Source of the DNA: Dehalococcoidia bacterium
GTDB taxonomy: Bacteria; Chloroflexota; Dehalococcoidia; GIF9; AB-539-J10
DNA: 46,642 nt
Assembly: GCA_003552465.1 (NCBI GenBank)
Contig: PULQ01000091.1
Span: 1 to 46,642, forward strand
Direction: 5' to 3'
Shown: in pieces, positions 9,966 through 19,599 of the stretch
Layout: every line of letters starts with the position of its first letter
Numbering within the stretch: the first letter of the stretch is position 1
Notes under the pieces: model-generated
The model's input: the letters and a program-made list of their open reading frames with translations, nothing else
What the model was told of the DNA's origin: nothing
The model's database searches: none
Position numbers and translations under genes: made by a program

Positions 9966-11072
9966 ATGGCGGAATCTGTCTATCACGGACTGGCTGAAGC
10001 GCTGGCTATGAGAGGAGGAACCCTTCCCGTGCTGAAATGCAGGGAGTTGCTTTCTCTGCTGGAAGAACTGTTTACCCCGGAGGAAGCCGGGGTAGCCGCC
10101 TCAATGCCTGTGGGTCAGGTTACCGCCGAACACCTGGCCCAGGCCACTCCTGGCAAGGACGCTACACAGGTAGCCGCTGTTCTGGAGTCGCTGGCCAACA
10201 AAGGTATTGCCTTCAGTGCGGAGAGGGATGGAGCAATGGTCTACACACTGATGCCCGTTATACCCGGCATCTTTGAGATGCAGTTCATGAAGGGCGAGGT
10301 CAGCGAACGCACCAGAAGGCTGGCCCGACTGTTCGACGACTACTTCTCGGTTGCCAGCAGGGTGGCAGGCGAGCAGGTGGGGAGTGCAGGCAAGAGCCAG
10401 GCCGGGTTTCCCTTCGCCAGGGTTATTACTGTGGAGCAGGACATTCCCTCAGGCGTTACTGTGCACCCGTATGATCGGGTCTCCGATTACATCGAGCAGG
10501 CCGATCGGATCTCGGTCAGCATCTGCTATTGCCGTCATCATGGCGAGTTGCTGGACCACTCCTGCGGAAAGCCCAATGATGTCTGCTTGACCTTCGGACG
10601 GCAGGCCGGATATGTGGCAGAACGAGGTTTCGGGAGGGCTATAACGAAGGGTGAGGCAAGGGATATCCTGGACCGCTCCGAGGAGGCCGGTCTGGTACAT
10701 TGCTCCAGTAACACGAGTGAGTACGTCAGTTTTATCTGCAATTGTTGCTCATGTCACTGCGGTATCATCCGCAGCATAAAGGGCGGCGTCATCCCTATGG
10801 GCGCAGTGTCGAGTTTCATAGTGACGGTGGATGAGGGTGAGTGCAGCGGATGTGGCTCATGCGTGGATAGATGCCAGATGGAAGCTCTCACACTCGATGG
10901 TGAAGTGGTGACGCGCACCGCCGAAAGCTGCATAGGGTGCGGATTGTGCATCTCAGTCTGCCCTACTGAGGCGCTGAAGATGGAGTCCCGGGACGAAGCA
11001 CTGGTGCCTCCGCAGAATCAGCGTGCACTCAGGCAGTCTATCATCTCAGCTCTTCAGCAATCCTCCGGCTGA
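9966..11072 (+). CDS. Ferredoxin-domain (2x[4Fe-4S]) protein with Cys-rich central region and N-terminal helix-turn-helix-like region
   Basis: Central SICYCRHHGELLDHSCGKPNDVC and FICNCCSCHCGI; C-terminal CSGCGSCVDRCQMEAL...CIGCGLCISVCPTEAL. Confidence 0.75.
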   Translation: MAESVYHGLAEALAMRGGTLPVLKCRELLSLLEELFTPEEAGVAASMPVGQVTAEHLAQATPGKDATQVAAVLESLANKGIAFSAERDGAMVYTLMPVIPGIFEMQFMKGEVSERTRRLARLFDDYFSVASRVAGEQVGSAGKSQAGFPFARVITVEQDIPSGVTVHPYDRVSDYIEQADRISVSICYCRHHGELLDHSCGKPNDVCLTFGRQAGYVAERGFGRAITKGEARDILDRSEEAGLVHCSSNTSEYVSFICNCCSCHCGIIRSIKGGVIPMGAVSSFIVTVDEGECSGCGSCVDRCQMEALTLDGEVVTRTAESCIGCGLCISVCPTEALKMESRDEALVPPQNQRALRQSIISALQQSSG

Positions 11073-11317
11073 AATGCTAGGTCGAATCTCTGATCGACCC
11101 GCACACCTCTTGCAAAGCAGGTGTCGGATATGCCATACTTTTGGGCGGTGACCCGGCCTGTGGGTTCTGTACCGGGATCATCTGTCCTGGCCATGCGCAA
11201 GCCTGTTTCATTGAGAATCTACAGCCAGCCCGGAGGCGACCGGCCTCCCGGGCGCCACAGCAGAAAAGAAGCTCCCATCATTATGCCGGTTATCGTTAGA
11301 AAGGAGGTTGCAGGAGT

Positions 11318-12472
11318 ATGCAACGCAGGGTAGCCATAATTGGGGTAGGTTATACCCCCTTCCGGCCGATTACGCCTGACATGTCTTTCAAAGAGATGAT
11401 GTTCGAGGCAGCTCAGAAGGCGTATGAAGATGCCGGCGTCTGTCCTCGCAAGGACATCGATGCTTTCGTTACTTGCGAGGAGGACTTCACTCATGGAAGG
11501 AGCATTTTCAACATCCATACGCCCGACAATATTGGCGCTGTTATGAAGCGCATTCACACGCTTCCTGCTGAGAGCCTTTATGGTCTGGCCGATGCGTTTA
11601 TGCTGATCAACACGGGACTGGTGGATGTCATGGCGGTTGAGTCCCACAGCAAGGCCTCCAACATGCTCACTCCCGACTACCTTGTGGCTCATGCTATGGA
11701 TCCGGTCTACAACAAGCCGCTTGGCTACAATCCCTACTTCATCGCGGGCATGGAGATGAACCGTTACCTGCATGATAGCGGGGTGACCAGGGAACAGTGC
11801 GCACTGGTCTCGGTGAAGAACAGGGCGAATGCACTGCTGAACCCCGACGCTGCCTATGGTGACCGGATAGCTATGGACGACGTCCTTGAATCGGAGACGA
11901 TGTTCTGGCCTCTGAACCGCCTGGATATGAGTTCTCCGGCCGACGGCGGGATTGTCATGGTGGTGGCTTGTGAAGAGAAGGCCAGGGACTTGTGTGACAA
12001 GCCGGTATGGGTCAGAGGCGTCGGCTGGTGTTCCGATGCGCCGAGCCTGGAGACAAGGGAGTGGGGAGAAGCGGTCTATGCCAGGTTGGCAGGCGAGATG
12101 GCCTACAGAGTGGCCGGGGTGACCAACCCGAGAATAGAGGTCGATTTCGCCGAGGTGGATGACACCTTCACGTACAAGGAACTCCAACATCTGGAGGCCC
12201 TCAAGCTCTGCGCCCCCGGCCAGGCCGGGTTCATGGTCGAGGAAGGAGCTACTCAGCGGGAAGGCGCGTTTCCAGTCAACGTTTCGGGTGGCAGTCTGGG
12301 TGTGGGCCGACTGGATGAAGCTACAGGACTGCAGAAGGTTCTGGAGGTAGTGCTGCAACTGAGAGGAGAGGCGGGACCGCGCCAGCTCGAGGATGTGAGT
12401 GTCGGTCTCGCCCAGTCCTGGAGGGGCGTCCCGGCCAACAGCGGAGCGGTGGCCATTCTGAGCAACGAGTAA
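11318..12472 (+). CDS. Thiolase-fold protein (SCP-x/Ltp2-like), catalytic Cys not evident
   Basis: Thiolase-like architecture, C-terminal NVSGGSLGVGRLDEATGLQKVLEVVLQLRGEAG; AAGGAGG-type ribosome-binding site. Confidence 0.8.
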   Translation: MQRRVAIIGVGYTPFRPITPDMSFKEMMFEAAQKAYEDAGVCPRKDIDAFVTCEEDFTHGRSIFNIHTPDNIGAVMKRIHTLPAESLYGLADAFMLINTGLVDVMAVESHSKASNMLTPDYLVAHAMDPVYNKPLGYNPYFIAGMEMNRYLHDSGVTREQCALVSVKNRANALLNPDAAYGDRIAMDDVLESETMFWPLNRLDMSSPADGGIVMVVACEEKARDLCDKPVWVRGVGWCSDAPSLETREWGEAVYARLAGEMAYRVAGVTNPRIEVDFAEVDDTFTYKELQHLEALKLCAPGQAGFMVEEGATQREGAFPVNVSGGSLGVGRLDEATGLQKVLEVVLQLRGEAGPRQLEDVSVGLAQSWRGVPANSGAVAILSNE

Positions 12473-12483
12473 AGGAGGAAACA

Positions 12484-13641
12484 ATGCGCAAAGTTGCTGT
12501 TGTTGGCGCCGGCATGACCAAGTTCATGCGTCGGGCGCAGGAAACCGGTAAGGAGCTCGCCTGGGAGACCGCCAAGCTGGCTTTGGACTCGTGTGAACTG
12601 ACCGTCAAGGACGTCGATTGCGTGGTTATGGGCACGGCTCCTGACGCCTTCGACATGGTGCACATGAAGCACGAATACCTCAGCGATGGCGCAGGTGCCT
12701 GGCGCAAGCCTTACGTAAGAGGGGTCCTCGGTGGCGGAACCGGTGTTTTCACCGCCTGCCAGGCCTGGTACCACGTCGCATCAGGCATGTTTGATGTCTG
12801 TCTGGCTGTGACCGAAGAGAAGATGTCCTCCTGTCTCCCTCACCCTCAGGGAGCCTTTGTAACCTGTTGGGACCAGTTCACAGAGAGCCCCCTGGGTACA
12901 AGCCTCCTCTGGTTTTTCGCATGGGAAATGAACCGGTACATGACCAGCCATGGCATCACCGAGCGTGAAATCGCCCTTGTATCGGTGAAGAACAAGAAGA
13001 ACGCACTTCACCATCCCTGTGCTCAACTGCCCGGTGAGATCACCGTCGACGATGTGATGAAATCGGAGATCATGGCATGGCCGGTGAAGAGACTCGATGT
13101 AAGCCCCACCAGCGACGGGGCTGCGGTTCTGGTCTTTGCCTCCGAGGAGGTTGCCAAGAGGATCACGGACAGACCCGTGTGGGTCCAGGGAGTGGGATGG
13201 TGCCTGGATACCATGTACATAGGACAGAGGGACCTCTACTATCCTAAGTATGTGGAGTACGCGGCACGCATGGCCTATGACATGGCCGGTATCAAGGATC
13301 CCCGTCGCGAGATAGACATCGCCGAACCCTATGACCCCTTCAGCTACAAGGAGCTTCATCACGGGGAGGGGTTGCTTCTCTGTGACAAGGGCGAGGCGGT
13401 CAGGTTGCTGGTTGATGGCGAGACTCAGAAAACAGGTCGTCAACCCTGGTGTCCATCGGGAGGTGCGCTGGGGGTAGGCAATGCCATCGCTGCGACAGGA
13501 GTCATGAAGGTGGCGGAACTCTTCTGGCAGTTGCGAGGCGAAGCTGGCGAAAGACAGGTGCCGGGAAGGCCGAGAAGAGGAGTGGCACAGGCCTGGGGAG
13601 ACGAGATGCAGGTAGGCACAGTCGTTGTACTGGGAGTATAA
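12484..13641 (+). CDS. Thiolase-fold protein (paralogue of the upstream gene), catalytic Cys not evident
   Basis: VLGGGTGVFTACQAWYHVASGMFDVCLAVTEEKM; PSGGALGVGNAIAATGVMKV...QLRGEAGERQV. Confidence 0.82.
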   Translation: MRKVAVVGAGMTKFMRRAQETGKELAWETAKLALDSCELTVKDVDCVVMGTAPDAFDMVHMKHEYLSDGAGAWRKPYVRGVLGGGTGVFTACQAWYHVASGMFDVCLAVTEEKMSSCLPHPQGAFVTCWDQFTESPLGTSLLWFFAWEMNRYMTSHGITEREIALVSVKNKKNALHHPCAQLPGEITVDDVMKSEIMAWPVKRLDVSPTSDGAAVLVFASEEVAKRITDRPVWVQGVGWCLDTMYIGQRDLYYPKYVEYAARMAYDMAGIKDPRREIDIAEPYDPFSYKELHHGEGLLLCDKGEAVRLLVDGETQKTGRQPWCPSGGALGVGNAIAATGVMKVAELFWQLRGEAGERQVPGRPRRGVAQAWGDEMQVGTVVVLGV

Positions 13642-13650
13642 GGAGGAGCT

Positions 13651-14154
13651 ATGAGCGAGAAGATCAAGTCTTGGCCGGGGACTCCTCTGGGCGAGAAGGA
13701 GATAAAGGAGAAGAGGATCCTCGTCACCGAGTGGCAACCCAATCTGAAGTACGCCTGGGACACAGGAGCTGGTTATGGCAGGGACTTCGCTGAACTCAAG
13801 AAGGGCAAGATCGTCGGCACGAAGTGCAACAAGTGCCGCCGGACTCTCCTGCCTGCCCGACTGTTCTGTGAGTGGTGTTTCCGAACTGCCGATGAGTGGG
13901 TATATCTGAAGGACACAGGGACAGTGAACACGTTTTCAGTTGCCTACACCGGCACGGCGGCCGAAAGGTTGAAGGTCCCCCGCATTCCGGCTTTGATTGA
14001 GATCGATGGATCCGGCGGTGTCGCGATCATGCACCTGATAAGCGATGTCGATCCCTGGAAGGTGAAGATCGGGATGAAAGTGAAGGCGGTGTGGAAGCCG
14101 AAGCAGAAGCGAGAGGGAGCCATAACTGACATCGATTACTGGAAACCGATTTAG
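13651..14154 (+). CDS. Zn-ribbon / OB-fold (DUF35-type) protein
   Basis: CNKCRRTLLPARLFCEWCF zinc ribbon followed by an OB-like domain. Confidence 0.88.
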   Translation: MSEKIKSWPGTPLGEKEIKEKRILVTEWQPNLKYAWDTGAGYGRDFAELKKGKIVGTKCNKCRRTLLPARLFCEWCFRTADEWVYLKDTGTVNTFSVAYTGTAAERLKVPRIPALIEIDGSGGVAIMHLISDVDPWKVKIGMKVKAVWKPKQKREGAITDIDYWKPI

Positions 14155-14163
14155 GAGGTTGAA

Positions 14164-14637
14164 ATGCCCTTAGACAAAGTTACCCAGATTGGCCAGACGA
14201 AACCGTTGCACGGCGAGATTCCTGTCTATGCACAGTACACTTTCGGCATCGCCGGGGAGAGGTTCTTCAGGGAGATCAAGGACAAGGGCAGGATTATGGG
14301 CACGAAATGCTCCAAATGCGATCTTGTCTATGTCCCTGCCCGCATCTACTGCGAACAGTGTTTTGGCGAGTTGACCGAATGGCTCGAGATACCCGGCCGG
14401 GGTGCCCTCCACAGCTTCACCATATCTCATGTGGATCTCGACGGCAACCGGCTTAAAGAGCCGATAGTAGTAGGACTGGTCAAGTTCGATGGTGTCTACG
14501 GCGGAGTCGTTCACCGTATCGGCGGCGTTGAACCGGGTCAGGTGAGCATCGGCATGCCGGTCGAGATTGTGCTCAAGCCGAAGACCAGGCGAACCGGTTC
14601 GATCCTGGACATAGACTGCTTCAGGCCGGTCAAGTGA
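14164..14637 (+). CDS. Zn-ribbon / OB-fold (DUF35-type) protein, second copy
   Basis: CSKCDLVYVPARIYCEQCF zinc ribbon; same architecture as the upstream gene. Confidence 0.88.
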   Translation: MPLDKVTQIGQTKPLHGEIPVYAQYTFGIAGERFFREIKDKGRIMGTKCSKCDLVYVPARIYCEQCFGELTEWLEIPGRGALHSFTISHVDLDGNRLKEPIVVGLVKFDGVYGGVVHRIGGVEPGQVSIGMPVEIVLKPKTRRTGSILDIDCFRPVK

Positions 14638-14638
14638 T

Positions 14639-16609
14639 GTGAATAGCATGAAGGTGCCTCTCTGGCAGCCCTCCGAGGAGCGGAAAGACCAGGCCGCTGT
14701 GACCGGCTTCATCAGCCTGGTCAATGATCGGCACGGCACCAGGATCTCCTCTTACAACGATCTATACGATTGGTCTGTTAGTAACATCCCCGAGTTCTGG
14801 GCTGACGTATGGGATTTCGTCGGCATCAAGGCCTCCAGAAGGTACGATGCCGTGGTTGACGATGAGACCAGGATGCCGGGGGCGAAGTGGTTCATCGGGG
14901 CCAGGATGAACTTCGCCGAAAACCTGCTCAGATTCCGGGATGCGCGCACTGCCTTCGTTTTCCAGGGCGAGACTCAGAAGACGGTCCGTATGAGTTATGC
15001 CGAGCTTCACGACGCAGTAGCTCGCCTTGCCAGATCCCTTCGTGATATGGGAATCAGGCCCGGCGATCGTGTGGCTGCCTACATGCCCAACATGATCGAA
15101 ACCGCCGTGGCCATGCTTGCCAGCACGAGCATCGGGGCTGTCTGGGCCTCGTGCGCAACCGATATCGGAGCGGGCGCCGCCATCGAGCGCTTCGGCCAGA
15201 TCGAGCCCAGGGTGCTCTTCACGGCCGACGGTTACTTCTACAAAGGAAAGCCTTTCAACTCCCTGGGCAACGCCGCTCAGATCGCCGACGGGATACCATC
15301 CATTGAGAGGGTGATAGTAGCCAGCTACCGGGAGGAGCGACCCGATATCAGTCACATCCGTGACTCGGTGCGTTATGCGGAGTTCCTCGCTGACGGCAAG
15401 CCTGAGCTTCAGTTCGAACAACTGTCGGCCGACCATCCGGTGTATATCATGTTTTCCTCGGGCACGACGGGCAGGCCAAAGTGCCTGGTCCAGGGAGCAG
15501 CGGGAATCCTGATCAACCAGTTGAAAGAACTGATCATCCACACCGATCTCAAGCGCGATGACGTGCATTTCTTCATCACGACATGTAGCTGGATGATGTG
15601 GAACTGGATGCTCACTTCTCTCGCTACCGGCAACACGATAATCCTGTATGACGGCAATCCCGCATATCCCGGACCGGAAGCAGCGTGGCAGCTGATCCAG
15701 GACGAGGGAGTGACCATGTTCGGATGTAGCGCCAGCTACATCAACTATCTAAGGAGTGAGGGGTTCAGTCCCGCTCGCGACTTTGACCTGTCGTCTCTGA
15801 AGCAGATATGGCAGACCGGTTCGCCCCTTTCCGCCGAAGGATTTGAGTACGTGTACAGGGAGATCAAGAAGGATCTGCATTTCAACTCGAGTGCCGGGGG
15901 AACCGATATTAATGGCTGTTTCTTCACCGGGAGCCCGATTCAGCCCGTATACGCCGGCGAATTGCAGGGCCCGGGGCTCGGCATGAAGGTGAAGGCGTAC
16001 GATGAAAGCGGTCGCTCGGTGCTTGATCAGCAGGGCGAGCTTGTTTGTGAAGCGGCTGCCCCGCCCATGCCTCTCCACTTCTGGGATGACCCGGACAACA
16101 GGAAGTACAGAGAGGCATACTTCGACATCTACCCGGGTGTGTGGCGTCATGGGGACTACATCGTGATTCACAGCGACACGGGCGGCGCAACCTTCTACGG
16201 ACGGTCTGATTCGGTGCTGAAACCTTCAGGCGTTCGCATCGGCACCGCGGAGATATACAATGTGGTGGAAGGACTCCCGGAGGTTGCAGACAGCCTTGCC
16301 ATAGGTCAGATGTGGGAGGGAGACCAGAGGGTCCTCCTCTTCGTCAGGCTGGCTGAAGGATTCGAACTCACAGACGAGCTTCAGGGCAAGATAAGGAAGA
16401 GCCTTCGTGAGAAGGCCTCTCCAAGGCACGTACCGGCCAGGATCATCGAGGTGCCGGATATTCCTTACACCATGAACATGAAGAAGGTGGAGAGCGCGGT
16501 GACCAACCTGGTACAGGGAAGACCTGTGGTCAACAGGGATGCCCTGGCCAACCCGAATTCGCAGGACCACTACGAGCGGATAATCGCAGAAGGCTTACTC
16601 GAGTCCTAG
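14639..16609 (+). CDS. Acetoacetyl-CoA synthetase-like AMP-forming acyl-CoA ligase
   Basis: MFSSGTTGRPKCLVQGAAGILINQLKELIIHTDLKRDDVHFFITTCSWMMWNWM; GRSDSVLKPSGVRIGTAEIY; length about 656 aa. Confidence 0.9.
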   Translation: MNSMKVPLWQPSEERKDQAAVTGFISLVNDRHGTRISSYNDLYDWSVSNIPEFWADVWDFVGIKASRRYDAVVDDETRMPGAKWFIGARMNFAENLLRFRDARTAFVFQGETQKTVRMSYAELHDAVARLARSLRDMGIRPGDRVAAYMPNMIETAVAMLASTSIGAVWASCATDIGAGAAIERFGQIEPRVLFTADGYFYKGKPFNSLGNAAQIADGIPSIERVIVASYREERPDISHIRDSVRYAEFLADGKPELQFEQLSADHPVYIMFSSGTTGRPKCLVQGAAGILINQLKELIIHTDLKRDDVHFFITTCSWMMWNWMLTSLATGNTIILYDGNPAYPGPEAAWQLIQDEGVTMFGCSASYINYLRSEGFSPARDFDLSSLKQIWQTGSPLSAEGFEYVYREIKKDLHFNSSAGGTDINGCFFTGSPIQPVYAGELQGPGLGMKVKAYDESGRSVLDQQGELVCEAAAPPMPLHFWDDPDNRKYREAYFDIYPGVWRHGDYIVIHSDTGGATFYGRSDSVLKPSGVRIGTAEIYNVVEGLPEVADSLAIGQMWEGDQRVLLFVRLAEGFELTDELQGKIRKSLREKASPRHVPARIIEVPDIPYTMNMKKVESAVTNLVQGRPVVNRDALANPNSQDHYERIIAEGLLES

Positions 16610-16760
16610 GTCGCAGGCTGCCGGCGCGAGTACTCCGGCAATCGACCTGATCCGGATATGCGCATCCAGCGTCGGATACGGGCGATACCCGGTGAGGGAC
16701 CTTTCGCCCGGCCTCGGCTCTTGAGCCGTCAGTGGTCGGAACACCAGGAGGAGAAGTTAG

Positions 16761-17924
16761 ATGGATTTTGATCTGAGTGATGAACAGAATTTGACCCGAC
16801 AGTCCATTCGGACGTTCGCCGAGAGTGAGATCCGCCCCATCGCCAGGGACTTGGATGAAAAGGAGGAGTTCTCGGTCGAGCTGACCCGCAAGATGGCAGA
16901 CCTCGGTCTGCTGGGGTGCTTTGTCTCTGAGGAGTACGGTGGATCTAACATGGGATATGTATCCTATGCGATCGCCGTTGAGGAACTGGCGAGGGTGGAT
17001 GGTTCACAGGCTGCTACCATTGCCGCAGGAAACTCACTGGGCATCGGGCCTATCTACTACTTCGGCAACGAGGAGCAGAAGAAAGAGTGGCTTCCCAGAC
17101 TATGTACGGGTGATTGCCTCGCTGCGTTCGGCCTGACCGAGCCCGATGCCGGCTCCGATGCAGGTGGTTCTCGAACCACGGCAACGCTTGATGGCGATGG
17201 CTGGATCATCAACGGACAGAAGATATTCATCACCAACTCGGCCTGCTCGTTGACGGGGGTGATCGTCGTTCAGGCTGTTAGCGGCAGACGTGAGGATGGC
17301 AAGCCTGAGATCAGTTGCCTGATTGTTCCCGCCGGAACACCCGGACTGACCGCCAACGAGATGAAGAACAAGATGATGTGGCGATCGTCCAACACGGGCG
17401 AACTCTTCTTCGATGACTGCAGGGTGCCACAGGAGAACCTTCTGGGTAAGCGGGGCGATGGCTTCCGCCAGATGCTGACAACTCTGGATGGTGGGCGACT
17501 CAGCATCGGCGCAATGGGCTTGGGCGGATCTCAAGCGGCTTTTGAGTTAGGACTCGAATACGCCAATTCGCGGGTCCAGTTCGGACGGACTATCGGCTCG
17601 TTTCAGGTCAACTCCTTCAAGCTCGCCGACATGGCACTGGAGATCGAGGCGGCCAGGAACCTGCTCTACAAGGCATGCTGGCTGCGCGAGAATGGTCGTC
17701 CCATCACCAAAGAGGCCGCCATGGCCAAGCTGTTCTGTTCTGAAGTTATGCGTCGCTGTGTTCATCACGCGGTGCAACTCCACGGGGGCTACGGGCTTAT
17801 GAAGGACTACGAGGTGGAGCGATTGTACCGCGACCAGAGGCTTCTCGAGATAGGCGAGGGGACGTCGGAGGTCCTGCGAATCGTGATCGCCCGTAACATC
17901 GGGGTTTCGGGACGCGGGATGTGA
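16761..17924 (+). CDS. Acyl-CoA dehydrogenase
   Basis: AFGLTEPDAGSDAGGSRTTA; QLHGGYGLMKDYEVERLYRDQRLLEIGEGTSEVLRIVIARNI. Confidence 0.94.
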   Translation: MDFDLSDEQNLTRQSIRTFAESEIRPIARDLDEKEEFSVELTRKMADLGLLGCFVSEEYGGSNMGYVSYAIAVEELARVDGSQAATIAAGNSLGIGPIYYFGNEEQKKEWLPRLCTGDCLAAFGLTEPDAGSDAGGSRTTATLDGDGWIINGQKIFITNSACSLTGVIVVQAVSGRREDGKPEISCLIVPAGTPGLTANEMKNKMMWRSSNTGELFFDDCRVPQENLLGKRGDGFRQMLTTLDGGRLSIGAMGLGGSQAAFELGLEYANSRVQFGRTIGSFQVNSFKLADMALEIEAARNLLYKACWLRENGRPITKEAAMAKLFCSEVMRRCVHHAVQLHGGYGLMKDYEVERLYRDQRLLEIGEGTSEVLRIVIARNIGVSGRGM

Positions 17925-18077
17925 GGTAAGTCGCGGATCTCCAGGCGGCATCTCTCGCTAAGTGTGAGTGATCAACAAGGAGGATGCGCCGATCTGCTAT
18001 TGAGCGATCAGTGCTGCCCGTCATAACCGGTGAGTATCTGATCTGGAGACGAGCACATCTGTGCAAGACGACAACCG

Positions 18078-18716
18078 TTGTTACTCAAGAAAATGTGGGG
18101 AATCGCAAAAGATCGTGTCCTGTACGGTTGTGACCCAAATCTGGTGGCGCTGGTCACTACATCCACTCTGGTGTTGGTTCTGGCCCGCTACTACCGACTG
18201 AGTACACCTCTGCCGCAGACAACGGCACTCGTCTACTATCTGCTGATCCCGCTGGCCTCGGGCGCAATCCTGTTCAGGCATAGGCCCGTCGACTACGGCA
18301 TCCGCACCGGCCACTGGAGGTTGTCCGTGGTTTTCACGCTGATCTCCCTGGCTGTCATGGTGCCAGTACTGTATGTGGGTGCGCAGATGCCTGCTTTCCG
18401 CTTATACTACGGGATGAATGCTATAGATTGGCCCGATCTGCTGCTCAACACCGTGCTACTCATGTTTGCCTGGGAGTTCCTGTTCCGCGGCTATATGCTG
18501 TTCGGCCTTGAACGGTCGATCGGCAAGAGTGCGATCTTCGTGCAGACCATACCATTTGTGCTGCTTCACCTTGGCAAACCGTTCTTGGAGACGCTGTTAT
18601 GCATTCCCGGCGGCTTTGCTCTCGGATACATAGCGTACAGAACCAGATCGGTTCTGCCCTGTTTCGTGATACACGTCGGCATATACATGATGCTCATCCT
18701 ATTCGCCAACTCCTGA
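18078..18716 (+). CDS. CPBP/Rce1-like intramembrane protein
   Basis: WEFLFRGYMLFGLE...FVLLHLGKPFLETLLCIPGGFALGYIAYRTRSVLPCFVIHVGIY. Confidence 0.72.
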   Translation: MLLKKMWGIAKDRVLYGCDPNLVALVTTSTLVLVLARYYRLSTPLPQTTALVYYLLIPLASGAILFRHRPVDYGIRTGHWRLSVVFTLISLAVMVPVLYVGAQMPAFRLYYGMNAIDWPDLLLNTVLLMFAWEFLFRGYMLFGLERSIGKSAIFVQTIPFVLLHLGKPFLETLLCIPGGFALGYIAYRTRSVLPCFVIHVGIYMMLILFANS

Positions 18717-18743
18717 CGCGGCCGTCTGCCTCTCACCCCACAC

Positions 18744-19484
18744 TCAGAACGGGAAGTGAGGGAGAACGTTCTCGGGGTGAACTGCCAGCAGGATGCCGAT
18801 GATCGCAGGCCACTGCAGCAGGTATATTACAAGAGAATTCCTGCCGGGGAAGGTGACCACCGACATTGCAGCACCGCCCAGATCGGGAATCGCGAAGCGG
18901 CGATCTCCCTCTGGGTATAATAGCGCTCGGCCCACGAACATACCGATCAGAAAGAGGCCGAACCACGGCAGAAGAGGGAAGTAGTCCATAGTGCGGAAGA
19001 GGTGCGGCCTGGCGCCCAGCCACAGAAGCCAAGGGAAATCGAATGAAGTACGGCCCAGGTAGACGCCGGTAACGATCAGGGCGATGCCCAGTATCAGGTT
19101 GATGAAGCGAAATCTGAGGAAGAGCGGGCCCACCACGAATGCTACGCCGAAGAAATGGAGTATTCCGAATCTCACGTACTCCGTTCTCGAGATGAGCCAG
19201 GTGATCAGACTGATGATCAGACCCCATGCGAATATCCGTAAGCCTCTGCGCAAGAACTGAGGCACCACCTTCAATCTGGCATAACCAATTGTGAGCGAAA
19301 CCCCGGCTACGAAGATGAAGGTCCCCGCTGTTGATCTGGCGAACCAGAACCAGAACCCGTCATGGACGGGGAAGTACTGTATGTGGAAGTAGTTAAGCAG
19401 ATAAACCGTGTGGAAGGTTATCATCGTGACTATGGCGATGGTACGGAGCAGGTCTATCTCCCAGAATCGCGTGCTCGTGGTCAT
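18744..19484 (-). CDS. DUF1624 / heparan-alpha-glucosaminide N-acetyltransferase-like membrane protein
   Basis: RFWEIDLLRTIAIVTMITFHTVYLLNYF N-terminal motif, multiple TM helices, LVIYLLQWPAIIGIL near C-terminus. Confidence 0.78.
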   Translation of the reverse strand: MTTSTRFWEIDLLRTIAIVTMITFHTVYLLNYFHIQYFPVHDGFWFWFARSTAGTFIFVAGVSLTIGYARLKVVPQFLRRGLRIFAWGLIISLITWLISRTEYVRFGILHFFGVAFVVGPLFLRFRFINLILGIALIVTGVYLGRTSFDFPWLLWLGARPHLFRTMDYFPLLPWFGLFLIGMFVGRALLYPEGDRRFAIPDLGGAAMSVVTFPGRNSLVIYLLQWPAIIGILLAVHPENVLPHFPF

Positions 19485-19599
19485 CCTGTCTCTGCTCGGC
19501 AGGAAAGCCCACTCTTGGCGGACCAGCCTTCTCTGCTGCCGAAGCGTGTGTACTAAGTAAAGGGCGCTAGCCTCCCAGAGCTAGCGCTGATATTCTTCT

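Noticed and set aside
11221-11260. GC-rich hairpin GCCCGGAGG-CGACCGG-CCTCCCGGGC before the thiolase-like genes
   Set aside because: Probably an ordinary terminator or leader hairpin; no poly-T run, so not called as a feature.
11219-12484. 421-aa minus-strand ORF antisense to the first thiolase-like gene
   Set aside because: Exact antisense of a well-supported CDS, low-complexity His/Arg-rich translation without recognisable domain; shadow ORF of GC-rich sequence.
12781-13737. 318-aa minus-strand ORF antisense to the second thiolase-like gene
   Set aside because: No recognisable domain and it crosses boundaries of clear plus-strand genes.
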